Of a stretch of DNA of 64,000 bases, positions 42,224-51,876 are shown one piece after another. Source of the stretch: Thermanaerothrix sp034436175 (GTDB lineage: Bacteria; Chloroflexota; Anaerolineae; Anaerolineales; Anaerolineaceae). The stretch covers positions 372,001 through 436,000 of the forward strand of contig CAYRUO010000001.1 in NCBI GenBank assembly GCA_964427505.1. The letters are read 5' to 3'. The notes under the pieces were generated by a model. It saw only the letters and a program-made list of their open reading frames with translations, ran no database searches and was not told the DNA's origin. The first letter of the stretch is position 1; each line of letters begins with the position of its first letter. A program made the position numbers and the translations under genes.

Positions 42224-43984
42224 ATGAGGCGTGAAATCTGGCGCTTGCTCGATTGGGCTCATTCACACAGAGGGGATTTCTTCTTGGTGCTTGCCACGGG
42301 GATGGTCATAGGGGGCTTAATTGTTTTTCAGGCTTATACGCTGGCTTACATCTTGGATGCTGCTTTTATCCATCACCACTTTCGCGCCGACCTTTATCCT
42401 TGGTTGGGTATATTGTTAGGGGTGATTATTGCCCGTGCTGTAGCAACATGGGCAAACGAAGTGACAGCCCAACGGTTAGCCATCCGCGTAAAAGCCCAAT
42501 TGCGTCGTGAACTACTGCGCGCCATGCTGCGTGCCGGCCCCGCTTACCTGAAAACTCAACCTGCGGGTGACTTGACAGCGACGCTGATGCAGGGGGTTGA
42601 GTCGTTAGAGCCTTTTTTTGCGCACTATCTGCCCCAGATTGTGTTGGCCGCCGGGGTGCCTGTGTTGATATTAGCCGTGGTGTTTCCGTTGGACTGGCTA
42701 ACCGGAGCCGTCTTTTTATTCACTGCACCCCTAATTCCTCTATTTATGATCCTGATTGGTCGCATGGCGGAACGGGTGACCCGTCGTCAATGGCGAGCGC
42801 TACAACGTTTGAATGACTATGTTTTGGACACGATCCAGGGACTGGTCAGCCTTAAAGCCATGGGACGCACCCGCGAACGTGAAGCGCGCTTAGGTCGGGT
42901 GAGTGATGCCTATTATGCCACGACCCTGTCGGTCTTACGGGTTACGTTTCTTTCTGCCTTGGCGATGGAATTGATCAGCACGATCAGTACGGCTCTGGTG
43001 GCGGTAGAAATTGGATTGCGCCTTCTTTACGGGCGTTTGGATTTTCTTCAGGCCTTTTTTATCCTTTTAATCGCCCCTGAGTTCTATTTGCCCCTGCGGA
43101 TGCTGGGCCAGCGTTTCCACGCCGCGATGTCCGGAATAAACGCCGCACAATCCATTTATGCTCTGCTGGACGAAGCCGCAGAAAAATCAACCTTCTCTCG
43201 TCTCGTCTTAGAGGTCAAGTCTCAAATACCATCGGTCACGTTGAAGGCACCACCTCAGCGTATCCGCTTTGAAAGTGTGAGTTTCGCTTATCCGGGGCGG
43301 CCTGAATTAACTCTGCGAGAGGTTGGGTTTGAGATTCGCCGCGGTCAAAAGGTAGCCCTGATCGGTCCGAGTGGCGCGGGCAAAACTACCCTGGCGTATC
43401 TACTGCTGGGTTTTCTTCAGCCAACGCAGGGACAAATCTGGGTGGATGACCAGCCGCTATCCCAGATCCCATTTGCCGAATGGCGGCGCTGGGTTGCCTG
43501 GGTACCTCAGATGCCCTATCTTTTCAATGCCAGCCTAGCCCGGAATATTCGCCTGGCTCGGCCTGACGCTCCCATGGACGCCTTTCAAACCGCAATTCGT
43601 CAGGTAGGTTGGGAGGATACCGAACGCCAGCCGCTCGGTGGGTGGGAGCGAGAAATCGGTGAGTGGGGAAGGGCAATCAGCGGCGGTGAGGCTCAACGGG
43701 TTGCCCTTGCCCGCGCTTTCCTGAAAGATGCCCCAATTCTGATTATGGATGAGCCTACGGCTCATCTCGATCCGGATCTGGAGGTTTATTTGGAGCGGCA
43801 TCTTCGTGCATTGTGGGAAGGACGCACCTGTCTCATCATTGCGCACCGTTTGAGCACAATTCAAAGTGCTGATTGGGCGTTGATCTTAGACCACGGACAC
43901 ATTCAAGCCCAGGGTAAGCCATCGGATCTTCTTGATCGCCTTACCCCATACATCACCCATTGGACAGGGGAAAGAGCACAATAA
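42224..43984 (+). CDS. cydD: thiol reductant ABC exporter subunit CydD
   Basis: 586 aa ABC exporter half with six helices (about 15-310) and NBD: Walker A LIGPSGAGKTTLAY (about 379-392), signature AISGGEAQR, Walker B ILIMDEPTAHLD, H-loop IIAHRLST. CydDC exports cysteine and glutathione and is needed for cytochrome bd assembly. The segment YLKTQPAGDLTATLMQGVES is typical of CydD. cydAB is not in the window. The stop TAA shares its last base with the ATG of cydC. Confidence 0.9.
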   Translation: MRREIWRLLDWAHSHRGDFFLVLATGMVIGGLIVFQAYTLAYILDAAFIHHHFRADLYPWLGILLGVIIARAVATWANEVTAQRLAIRVKAQLRRELLRAMLRAGPAYLKTQPAGDLTATLMQGVESLEPFFAHYLPQIVLAAGVPVLILAVVFPLDWLTGAVFLFTAPLIPLFMILIGRMAERVTRRQWRALQRLNDYVLDTIQGLVSLKAMGRTREREARLGRVSDAYYATTLSVLRVTFLSALAMELISTISTALVAVEIGLRLLYGRLDFLQAFFILLIAPEFYLPLRMLGQRFHAAMSGINAAQSIYALLDEAAEKSTFSRLVLEVKSQIPSVTLKAPPQRIRFESVSFAYPGRPELTLREVGFEIRRGQKVALIGPSGAGKTTLAYLLLGFLQPTQGQIWVDDQPLSQIPFAEWRRWVAWVPQMPYLFNASLARNIRLARPDAPMDAFQTAIRQVGWEDTERQPLGGWEREIGEWGRAISGGEAQRVALARAFLKDAPILIMDEPTAHLDPDLEVYLERHLRALWEGRTCLIIAHRLSTIQSADWALILDHGHIQAQGKPSDLLDRLTPYITHWTGERAQ

Positions 43985-45729
43985 TGATAGTGGGACGATT
44001 GGTGCGGTTTTTGAGACCCTTTGCCGGTCAGGTAGTGATTTCCATCTTTCTTGGCATTGCAGCCATTGCGACCGGTCTCGGTTTGTTAGGTACGGCGGCA
44101 TATTTGATCGCTCAGGCGGCTTTGCACCCGTCTATTGCTGAATTGCATATTGCCATTGTGGGGGTGCGTTTCTTTGGTCTTGCACGTAGTGTCATTCGCT
44201 ACCTGGAGCGTTGGGTTTCACATGGGGTCAACCTGCGTCTGCTAGGGCAGTTACAACGGTGGCTTTATCGCACTCTGGTGCCTTTGCTACCGGCACGACA
44301 TGCGCTTCTACCTAGTGGTGATGTCCTTCAGCGCGCGATCGCGGATTTGGAAAATTTGGAGAATTTTTACGTTCGCTTTATTTCGCCTTTGCTGGTCATG
44401 ATGGTCACTACGGTGGGGGTTGTCTGGTTCAGCGGTTTGCTTTCTTCGGCTTTTTGGCCGTGGGTGGCAGTAGGATTAGTCGGGGCGGGAGGATTAACAC
44501 CGTTGCTGGTTTATACTTTGCAGAATAAGCCCACGTTGCGACAAGTTGAGATGGGTGCCGCCCTTAATACTCGGATGGTGGAATTTATCCAGGGTATGGA
44601 GGATTACCTGCTTTACGGACAAGAAGAGGATATCCTTGCCCAAATTGAGCGTCTCGAGTCAACGTATCATCACCTTCAACGACGTCGTGCTCATTACCGT
44701 GGGTTGGGCAATGGATTGAGCCAGGTGTGGATAGGGATGACTGTGTGGTTAGTCCTCTGGCTGGGGATTGATCCCGTAGCCCGGGGACAGTTTAGCGGGG
44801 TGTTGCTGGTTGTATTGGTGGCAGTTGTCCTCGCGAGCGGTGAAGCCGTCAGCGCTCTTTTGCAAGGGGCACAGAATTTACCGTTGGCTTTGCACTCCGC
44901 TCGGCGGTTATTGGAATTAGAGGGGTTGATGTCACAGGTTGCGGAGGGGGGAGAGGATAAAGACAACTCTATTACGGGAGCGCCGGATATTTTGGTGCGT
45001 GATCTTTCTTTCCGGTATGCACCGGATGCTCCCCTTGTCCTGGATCGGATAAACCTATCCATACCTTTTGGGCGTCATATCGGACTGCTGGGGCCGAGCG
45101 GCGCAGGAAAATCCACCTTAGTCCAATTACTACTCCGTTTTTGGGCGGTTGAGCAAGGCGAAATATACCTTGGGGGAGTGCCGCTAGCCGCCTGGGATGA
45201 GGATGCCCTGCACCAGATGTTTATGGTGCTTGAACAGCGTCCCCACATTTTCAGCGATACCCTACACGGCAATTTGTCTATGGTGGCGCCGCAGGCGGAT
45301 GAGTCTCGATTATGGTGGGCGCTGGAGCAGGTGGAATTGGCAGAGTGGGCGCGTCGTTTACCTGAAAGGTTGAATACTTGGGTGGGAAACCTGGGCTTGC
45401 AGTTAAGCGGTGGAGAGCGTCAGCGTTTGGCGTTAGCGCGGGTATTCCTGAGCGAAGCCCCGATCATCATCCTGGATGAGCCGACAGTCCATCTAGACTG
45501 GACCCAAGCCATACGGATTTCGGCGCGTCTCATGGCTTGGGCGGAAAAGCGGACGTTGATCTGGATTACCCATCTTCCTTATGGGTTAGAGCGGTTGGAT
45601 GAGATTGTGGTCCTACGTCAAGGGCAAATCGTGGAGCAAGGTACTCCTCAAGACTTAGAGCGAAGTCGTGGGTTTTATACGCGAATGTTGAATTTAGCGC
45701 GTTGCTACGCGGATGGCCTTGCGGCTTAA
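43984..45729 (+). CDS. cydC: thiol reductant ABC exporter subunit CydC
   Basis: 581 aa from ATG 43984 (TAATG overlap with cydD, GGGGAAAG nine bases upstream); TTG 43960 is an alternative in-frame codon. Membrane domain with IVGVRFFGLARSVIRYLERW (about 66-85), diagnostic of CydC. NBD: Walker A LLGPSGAGKSTLVQ, signature QLSGGERQR, Walker B IIILDEPTVHLD. The H-loop reads ITHLPYGLE. Forms a heterodimer with CydD. Confidence 0.9.
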   Translation: MIVGRLVRFLRPFAGQVVISIFLGIAAIATGLGLLGTAAYLIAQAALHPSIAELHIAIVGVRFFGLARSVIRYLERWVSHGVNLRLLGQLQRWLYRTLVPLLPARHALLPSGDVLQRAIADLENLENFYVRFISPLLVMMVTTVGVVWFSGLLSSAFWPWVAVGLVGAGGLTPLLVYTLQNKPTLRQVEMGAALNTRMVEFIQGMEDYLLYGQEEDILAQIERLESTYHHLQRRRAHYRGLGNGLSQVWIGMTVWLVLWLGIDPVARGQFSGVLLVVLVAVVLASGEAVSALLQGAQNLPLALHSARRLLELEGLMSQVAEGGEDKDNSITGAPDILVRDLSFRYAPDAPLVLDRINLSIPFGRHIGLLGPSGAGKSTLVQLLLRFWAVEQGEIYLGGVPLAAWDEDALHQMFMVLEQRPHIFSDTLHGNLSMVAPQADESRLWWALEQVELAEWARRLPERLNTWVGNLGLQLSGGERQRLALARVFLSEAPIIILDEPTVHLDWTQAIRISARLMAWAEKRTLIWITHLPYGLERLDEIVVLRQGQIVEQGTPQDLERSRGFYTRMLNLARCYADGLAA

Positions 45730-45752
45730 GCGGACTCCATTTACGAAACGAG

Positions 45753-47108
45753 TCACTGGTTCAGATTGGCCATCATGGTCATGCGCAGTGCAATGCGATT
45801 GATCTCGCGTAACGCGCTCAGGAATTCTGGCGGTTGATTTTGTTTCTCGGATTGGGCGATGAGGCCGCCCACGAGTTGCAGAAAATCCGCCGTGACCAGA
45901 TCGGATTTTTCTTGCATTTTCTTCTGGCGCTCTTCATACGAAGAGAGGCTGAGCAGTTCTTCTAAGAAGGCTACCTCGGGTGGGGGAGCGCTCAATTTTT
46001 CTAGGTGAGCACGAATGCGTTGCAAGCGAGAAATGCGATCCAAGTCCGCGCTTTTGCGGGCCTGTTCCAGTTCTTCCTCAAGGGCTTTGAAGAAAAACTC
46101 GTCAATCGTCTCTAAATTCTCTTCAACGGTCTGTTCGATATTGGGGGATGTGGCAATCCGCTGCACCAATTGACGGCTTTGTTCAAAGTGGCGTTGAATC
46201 TGTTCATCCACCTGGCGCGCATATTCCAGAAGTTTAGCCCGTAGGTTTTCAAGTCGGGCTTTCTCGGCGCCATCTTGAGATGCCTCAATCCGCTCTGAAA
46301 GAATCTGGAAAAACTCATAATCCAGACCGTTGCGCACCAGCCCCACCAGGGCAGTGAGCGCGGCCTCGCTCTTGGCTTCGAGCATCAGGTCTAAAAGTTT
46401 TTCGCGCGTTAGGCCTTGGCGGCTGACTTGCTGCAGTTTTTGTAAGAGTTCTTGGACTTCTTGGGTCTGGCTTTTGATCTCTTGTCCCGCCTTGGTGTTG
46501 TTAAGCGCTTCCTGTTGAAGGGCGGCCAGGACGCGTGCGGTTCGTTCGTCCCCTTGGGCAAGCATAGCCTCGGTGATTTGGGAGAGCATGAGGAAGAAGT
46601 CGGCATCAATGAGGCTTTCTTCCTGTTGCATGACCGCCTTGCGTTCTTCAGGATCCACAATGCCCAGCAAACGTCTAATCAATTCAAAGCGTTTCTGTTG
46701 GTTTTCAAGTACTTCTCGCGTGTATCCATCGGCTTCAAGGATCCGCTCGATCAAGGTTTGAAAAGTAAGCATTGTTTGAGGGCGGAGCAGATAGGCCTTG
46801 CGCTTTTCAAGAGGCAAGCGATTTGTGATCTGGTTGATTAGAGGACCGATAAGGCGCTCTTGATCGTTAACCGAAAGTCCTAAGTCGGGCGGGAAATAAG
46901 TGAGCAAGAGTTCTTTGTCGGGGTCATGATAGACCAAGGGGGCGCTAACCATACCCTCAAAGCCGCAGGTCGGGCAGTGGATGACGTTGATCTGTCCGTT
47001 TAGTAGGCGCTGTTTGACCGAGGGGTCAACCGAAACGTCTAGAAGTTGCTCCAAATCGGCGATCACCGGGGATTTGCAACGGGGGCAAGAGGTTTGTACT
47101 TTGGGCAT
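45753..47108 (-). CDS. CpXC-domain protein with long coiled-coil C-terminus
   Basis: 451 aa. N-terminal CpXC domain (about 1-110) with two CxxC knuckles: TSCPRCKSPV (Cys 8, 11) and IHCPTCGFEG (Cys 45, 48), likely zinc binding. The rest is helical and charged, with coiled-coil stretches at about 210-250 and 270-400. CpXC proteins are of unknown function. The C-terminal part is longer than in the short family members. Probably cytoplasmic; it stands downstream of nothing obvious and is convergent with cydC. Confidence 0.75.
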   Translation of the reverse strand: MPKVQTSCPRCKSPVIADLEQLLDVSVDPSVKQRLLNGQINVIHCPTCGFEGMVSAPLVYHDPDKELLLTYFPPDLGLSVNDQERLIGPLINQITNRLPLEKRKAYLLRPQTMLTFQTLIERILEADGYTREVLENQQKRFELIRRLLGIVDPEERKAVMQQEESLIDADFFLMLSQITEAMLAQGDERTARVLAALQQEALNNTKAGQEIKSQTQEVQELLQKLQQVSRQGLTREKLLDLMLEAKSEAALTALVGLVRNGLDYEFFQILSERIEASQDGAEKARLENLRAKLLEYARQVDEQIQRHFEQSRQLVQRIATSPNIEQTVEENLETIDEFFFKALEEELEQARKSADLDRISRLQRIRAHLEKLSAPPPEVAFLEELLSLSSYEERQKKMQEKSDLVTADFLQLVGGLIAQSEKQNQPPEFLSALREINRIALRMTMMANLNQ

Positions 47109-47187
47109 AGGTTATTTCACACTTTCTTTCCAGAATTAACGAGTGCATTATACCATCTTGGTGGGGCTGAGGGTGAAGATTTATATT

Positions 47188-48753
47188 CTACTGGGGCTGG
47201 CGTGGAAGCGAGAAGCAAAACCGGGCGCCTTGTTCCGCGCCGGAGTCCACCCAAATTTTTCCCCCGTGGGCTTCGATGATGGCACGGCTTAGATAAAGAC
47301 CCAGCCCAGCGCCCTTAGTGTGGCGCATCACCTCAGGTGAACGGTAGAAACGATCAAAAATGTGGGGGCGATCTGAAGGTGCAATGCCCGGCCCTTGGTC
47401 ACTCACACAGACGATAACCGTATCCGGGCGAACCTGGCCTGAGATGCGGATCTCTCCCTGAGGGGCGTATTTTATGGCGTTGGAGATGAGATTGGTGAGA
47501 ACCTGCTGCAAACGGTCTTCATCGGCCAGGATGACCGGAAAGTCGGGGGGAAAATCCACAACAATGGTGTGGCGATTGGTCTGAGTGGACATGCGCTGTG
47601 CCACCCGTGAGGCCAATTCGGGGAGCCAAACATCGGCGCGTTTAAGAGTCAGACCGCCAGCCTGCAAGCGCGAGGCATCCAAAAGGTTTTCAATCAGTGC
47701 CCCCAGACGATCGGCTTCTTCCTCGATAACGGCCAGGCTTTCTTGAACAATTTCGGGATCCCACTGCGCATCTTCACGGCGCAGGGTGCTGACGTAGCCC
47801 TTGATCAGAGCCAGGGGAGTTTTGAGTTCGTGGCTGATGATGGAGATGAAGGTGCTCTTAAGTTCATCGGCTTCGCGGAAGCGGGTAATATCGCGCACGA
47901 TGGCGATGATGTTGAGCAACTTGCCTTCACTCAGCAAAGGGGCATAGGTAATCCCAACCGGCACTGTACTGCGTGGCCCCTGACATTTGAGGTCACCCTC
48001 GACATAGAGATAGGAATTTGGTGCCAAGGGCCACCCGCCAGCCACGGCTTGTTCTAGTGTCATTTCTTTCGGGGGCATGCTCCAATGCACGATCGTCTCA
48101 TGCGTTTTGCCTTGAATTTTCTCGCGGGGTAGGCCTATGAGGCGAGCAAAGGCCGGATTACAGCGCTCGATCTTCAAATCGGGGTTGAGGATCAGTACCC
48201 CATCTGCTACAGCATCGAGAAGGCCGTCCAGCCGCTGTTTGCTTCGGGCTAGCTGGGTGTAGAGTTGCGCGTTCGAAACGGCGATGGCGGCTTGATCGGC
48301 GAATGCCATCAGCAAAGCCCGATCATTACTGGAAAAGGCAGCCGGGTAGGAACGGAAGATGAAAATGACCCCCAAAACGCGGTTGCGGGCGATGAGTGGC
48401 AAGACAACCCCATGTAGTAATCCTAAACTGGTCGTAAGCGCAAGTTCACGTAATCGGCGGTCAATCTCGAGCAGTTCAAAGTAGTCGGGATCAGGCGAAT
48501 CGGTGATTTCGTTCAGATAGGGGGCTAGGAATTTAACGAAAGCCTGAGGAATGCCTTGGGCAACCGCAACCTTCCAGGTGCCGTCTTCCTCGCGTAAGGC
48601 GATCAGGCCGGCCTGTCCGGCTAACATTTCGATGGAGATGCGTAAGATGCGCCCCAGCAGTGCATCCAAATCCAGTTCCTGGGTAAGGGCGCGGGTGATT
48701 TCAAGCAAGTAATCCCGTTGGCGGATGCGGAAATCGGGGAGCATAAAGCTCAT
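47188..48753 (-). CDS. sensor histidine kinase (GAF-PAS-HisKA-HATPase)
   Basis: 521 aa, no membrane helix, so a soluble sensor. GAF domain about 20-175, PAS about 178-290, HisKA with FISIISHELKTPLALIKGYV (phospho-acceptor His 308) and HATPase_c with NLISNAIKYAP (N box), VSDQGPGIAP (G1) and KGAGLGLYLSRAIIEAHGG (G2). No response regulator gene is adjacent, so its partner is elsewhere. The start overlaps the aminotransferase stop by 4 bp, so the two are co-transcribed. Confidence 0.92.
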   Translation of the reverse strand: MSFMLPDFRIRQRDYLLEITRALTQELDLDALLGRILRISIEMLAGQAGLIALREEDGTWKVAVAQGIPQAFVKFLAPYLNEITDSPDPDYFELLEIDRRLRELALTTSLGLLHGVVLPLIARNRVLGVIFIFRSYPAAFSSNDRALLMAFADQAAIAVSNAQLYTQLARSKQRLDGLLDAVADGVLILNPDLKIERCNPAFARLIGLPREKIQGKTHETIVHWSMPPKEMTLEQAVAGGWPLAPNSYLYVEGDLKCQGPRSTVPVGITYAPLLSEGKLLNIIAIVRDITRFREADELKSTFISIISHELKTPLALIKGYVSTLRREDAQWDPEIVQESLAVIEEEADRLGALIENLLDASRLQAGGLTLKRADVWLPELASRVAQRMSTQTNRHTIVVDFPPDFPVILADEDRLQQVLTNLISNAIKYAPQGEIRISGQVRPDTVIVCVSDQGPGIAPSDRPHIFDRFYRSPEVMRHTKGAGLGLYLSRAIIEAHGGKIWVDSGAEQGARFCFSLPRQPQ

Positions 48754-50108
48754 GGATGAGTGCCTCCGGGGCGTGAAACCAGGTGAGGATACAGTTCATC
48801 TTCGGCTTGTTCGATAGCGGCTTCAAAAATTTCTAATCCTTCGTCAATTTCTTCATAGGTGATACAAAGCGGTGGCGAGACACGAATAACGTTGGTGCTA
48901 CATCCGAGAACGATCAAGCCTTTTTCGAAGCAAAGTTCTACAACACGATCACGAAGCGTTTCGGCTGGTTCTTTGGTGGTTTGGTCTTTCACAAACTCAA
49001 CGCCGATCATCAGACCTAAGCCACGAACATCGCCAATAGAAGGATGGCATTCCATGATCTCCCGCAAACGCTGAAGGGCGTACTGTCCAACGGCAGCCGC
49101 ATTTTGCATGTAGCCGTTTTCAATCAATTGGAGGGTGGCCAGAGCCGCGGCGCAGGAAAGCGGGTTCCCACCGTAAGTGTTACCGTGACTGCCTTTTGGC
49201 CAGGTGACCAGATGTTTGCGCGCCGCCATCACACCCAACGGCATTCCTGAAGCAATGCCTTTGGCGATGCAGATCATATCCGGCTCGACGCCGAAATGTT
49301 GGATCCCCCACCATTTACCCGTGCGCCCAACCCCGCTTTGCACTTCGTCCACGATTAATAGGATGCCGTATCGGTCACAGAGATCTCTGAGAGCCGGAAA
49401 GAAACCGGGTGCAGGGACGACGTAACCGCCTTCACCGAGCACCGGTTCGACGATGATTCCTGCGACCGAGTCCGGGGGGACGAGTTTGGCGAATACTTCT
49501 TGCTCAAGGTAGCGCACAACGGTTTGACCGTAGGGCTCGCCGGGGAGGGATTGTAGTACCGGACGGTAGGGATTGGGGTAAGGAATGTGGGTGACCCCGG
49601 GCATGAGGGGTAAAAAACCGCGGTGATAGGATGATTTACTGGCTGTGAAAGCCAATGAGCCCACGGTGCGCCCATGAAATCCGCCCAAAAAGCCGATGAA
49701 CTCAGTGCGTCCGGTGTAATAGCGGGCAAGTTTGATGGCGGTTTCAATGGCGCCGGTGCCAGAATTGGTCATAAAACAAACGGCATCTTCATCAAAAGGT
49801 GCAATGCGGTTGATGTACTCAGCAAGTTCAATCCACTTGGGGTGATAAAAATCGGATGAAATATGGATAAACTTCTCGGCCTGTTCCTGAATGGCTTTCA
49901 CGACTTGAGGGTGGCTGTGCCCGGTGGACACGACGGCGATCCCAGCGGCAAAGTCGAGAAAGCGGTTGCCATCTACGTCCCAAACCTCAACCCCGCGCCC
50001 ATGATCCATGACAAAGGGGTGACTGCGAGGATAAGAAGGGGAGATAACGGCGTGATCCCGGGCAATATAGTGACGGGCCTTAGGACCAGGTAGAGAGGTT
50101 AACGACAT
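48750..50108 (-). CDS. class III aminotransferase (acetylornithine/4-aminobutyrate type)
   Basis: 452 aa PLP enzyme. FMTNSGTGAIETAIKLAR (phosphate-binding), GFHGRTVGSLAFTASK, IIVEPVLGEGGY, LLIVDEVQSGVGRTGKWW and the lysine in CIAKGIASGMPLGV (about residue 287) are all present. Sequence suggests omega-aminotransferase activity (4-aminobutyrate, ornithine or similar); specificity is not resolvable. AGGAGG lies nine bases before the ATG. Shares an operon with the histidine kinase. Confidence 0.9.
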   Translation of the reverse strand: MSLTSLPGPKARHYIARDHAVISPSYPRSHPFVMDHGRGVEVWDVDGNRFLDFAAGIAVVSTGHSHPQVVKAIQEQAEKFIHISSDFYHPKWIELAEYINRIAPFDEDAVCFMTNSGTGAIETAIKLARYYTGRTEFIGFLGGFHGRTVGSLAFTASKSSYHRGFLPLMPGVTHIPYPNPYRPVLQSLPGEPYGQTVVRYLEQEVFAKLVPPDSVAGIIVEPVLGEGGYVVPAPGFFPALRDLCDRYGILLIVDEVQSGVGRTGKWWGIQHFGVEPDMICIAKGIASGMPLGVMAARKHLVTWPKGSHGNTYGGNPLSCAAALATLQLIENGYMQNAAAVGQYALQRLREIMECHPSIGDVRGLGLMIGVEFVKDQTTKEPAETLRDRVVELCFEKGLIVLGCSTNVIRVSPPLCITYEEIDEGLEIFEAAIEQAEDELYPHLVSRPGGTHP

Positions 50109-50299
50109 AGGGGATTCCTCCTGGGGAGTTGGGGTGAACTGGGAAGAGCCTTTCTCGGAAGTGAGTATTGAAAGAGGGATTAGATGTAAACTTCTTACTG
50201 GACAAGCCAGGGATCTGTTTCACTAGCGTAATTTTTTGATGGTAAGGTGGACTTTAGGCCTTTCAGGAAGCCTCAGGAAATTGTGTCCTTGTTGTTTCC

Positions 50300-50308
50300 A
50301 TTATAGCA
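50300..50308 (-). promoter_or_regulatory. extended -10 promoter of the aminotransferase-kinase operon
   Basis: TGC-TATAAT on the minus strand, about 190 nt upstream of the ATG; a long leader results. -35 is poor (GTTTGT-like). Confidence 0.45.
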
Positions 50309-50342
50309 TGGGAAAATCAACCACAAACCGAACCGAATCTTA

Positions 50343-50360
50343 TTGTGAATATTATCACAA
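50343..50360. promoter_or_regulatory. CRP/FNR-family-like palindromic operator
   Basis: TTGTGA-ATATTA-TCACAA, a perfect TGTGA-N6-TCACA inverted repeat. Its centre lies about 20 bp upstream of the yvcK -10 hexamer, covering the -35 position, which suggests repression when occupied. A second dyad TATCAC-AAATG-GTGATA (50353-50369) overlaps it and the -10. Confidence 0.5.
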
Positions 50361-50364
50361 ATGG

Positions 50365-50373
50365 TGATATAAT
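50365..50373 (+). promoter_or_regulatory. extended -10 promoter of yvcK-gap-pgk
   Basis: TGA-TATAAT (hexamer 50368-50373). The possible -35 TTGTGA at 50343 is 19 bp away and is part of the palindrome. Leader about 60 nt to the ATG at 50443. Confidence 0.5.
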
Positions 50374-50442
50374 AGATTTGGCTGTTCATACCAGAGGGTT
50401 TTCGTTGACGCCCAAACAAAAGGCGGTTATAAATAAGGTGGT

Positions 50443-51834
50443 ATGGGCAAGTTAACGTCTCGTCCCTGGCAATCTTGGCAACGTCGTTTGCGGCTGGCTT
50501 TGAGGTGGCTTACGCCAGGGATTGGCGTTAAGCGCTGGTTGCTTGTTCTACTCATCGGGACCACGTTTCTGGGCACGGGGGTCACGCTTTCACTGCTCGA
50601 TATTTACCGCGGTGCACCCGATACACCCTGGCTGCCATGGCTTTCGATTCTAGCCCTGCGCTTTCTCGAACGCCCCCTGCGCATAGCCATTTTTGCCAGC
50701 ATTGGCATAGGGCTAATCCTTTGGGGAGGCTGGGGACTCAGCCGTTCGCTCTTGCGCCCGTTTTTGCGCCCAGGCAAACCTATTGTGGAAGCGGTGACGG
50801 ATTATCGCCGCCGGGAACGCGGACCACGCATTGTGGCCATTGGTGGAGGGACGGGGCTTTCTACATTGCTACGTGGTTTGAAGGCTTATACCCACAATTT
50901 GACCGCCATTGTGACAGTGGCCGATGATGGCGGTTCATCGGGTGAGTTGCGTCGTCATATGGGCGTACTACCCCCCGGCGATATCCGTAATTGCCTGGCC
51001 GCACTTTCCGATGATGAAGAACTGATTACGCAGTTATTCCGCTATCGTTTCCCGGCCGGGGCAGGGCTGAATGGCCACAACCTGGGTAACCTTTTGATCA
51101 CCGCTTTGGCCGATATTACCGGTTCGTTCGAAGAAGCCATCGCCGAATCGGGGCGGGTTTTGGCCGTGCGAGGACGCGTGCTTCCCTCAACCCTGCATGA
51201 TGTGCGTTTGGTGGCCGAGGTAAGGACACCGGAAAAGGGCCGTACCCTGCGTGTCAAGGGTGAGAGCAATATTCCTAAGGTGGGGGGACAAATTGAACGG
51301 GTATGGCTGGAACCCAACGCGCCGTTAGGTTATCCTCCGGCGGTGCAGGCTATTCTCAACGCCGATCTAATTCTGATCGGGCCGGGTTCTCTTTTTACCA
51401 GCATTTTGCCCAACCTGTTGGTACCCGATATCGCCGCAGCCTTGAAGTCCAGCCGGGCATTAAAATTCTATATTTGTAATGTGGCAACGCAGCGCGGGGA
51501 GACGGATACGTTCACCTGTGCTGATCATGTGAAGGCTATCGAGCGTCATTTGGGTGAGCCGATTTTCGATTTGATCGTGTGTAATAATCGGCCGCCCAAG
51601 AATTTGCCCGAAGGGGTGCGGGCCGTATTGCCCTCACCGGAACTGGAAGAGCGTCATGCCGTCTACTGTGCAGACTTGGTGGATGATGAGCAACCCTGGC
51701 GGCATGATGCAGCACGCTTGGCTCAGGTGGTGATGGATCTGTACTATGAACGCACCGGGCCGCTTTCTGGACGCGAAGACACCCTTCCCCGCGAAGGTGT
51801 GCTCAACACCTATGCGGAAAAGGGGAGGAATTAA
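50443..51834 (+). CDS. yvcK: YvcK/CofD-like (gluconeogenesis factor) protein
   Basis: 463 aa. The first about 120 residues contain two hydrophobic segments (about 28-50 and 78-104), so the protein is likely membrane-anchored. The UPF0052/YvcK domain follows with VAIGGGTGLSTLLRGLK (about 127-143), VADDGGSSGELRR, LPPGDIRNCLAAL and GHNLGNLLITAL. In Bacillus, YvcK binds UDP-sugars and is required for gluconeogenic growth and cell-wall synthesis. Placement before gap and pgk fits a role in carbon flux. Confidence 0.92.
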   Translation: MGKLTSRPWQSWQRRLRLALRWLTPGIGVKRWLLVLLIGTTFLGTGVTLSLLDIYRGAPDTPWLPWLSILALRFLERPLRIAIFASIGIGLILWGGWGLSRSLLRPFLRPGKPIVEAVTDYRRRERGPRIVAIGGGTGLSTLLRGLKAYTHNLTAIVTVADDGGSSGELRRHMGVLPPGDIRNCLAALSDDEELITQLFRYRFPAGAGLNGHNLGNLLITALADITGSFEEAIAESGRVLAVRGRVLPSTLHDVRLVAEVRTPEKGRTLRVKGESNIPKVGGQIERVWLEPNAPLGYPPAVQAILNADLILIGPGSLFTSILPNLLVPDIAAALKSSRALKFYICNVATQRGETDTFTCADHVKAIERHLGEPIFDLIVCNNRPPKNLPEGVRAVLPSPELEERHAVYCADLVDDEQPWRHDAARLAQVVMDLYYERTGPLSGREDTLPREGVLNTYAEKGRN

Positions 51835-51876
51835 ACCAACCATTCTAATTGATCCTAATTCTTGTGGAGGTGCACA

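Larger units (their letters stand above)
50109..50442. other. intergenic region with divergent promoters
   Basis: 334 bp between the class III aminotransferase and yvcK. It carries an extended -10 element for the minus strand (50308-50300), the SD AGGAGG of the aminotransferase (near 50115-50125), a CRP-like palindrome (50343-50360) and a plus-strand -10 (50368-50373). The stretch 50130-50290 contains no frame or strong hairpin that I can assign. Confidence 0.5.
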
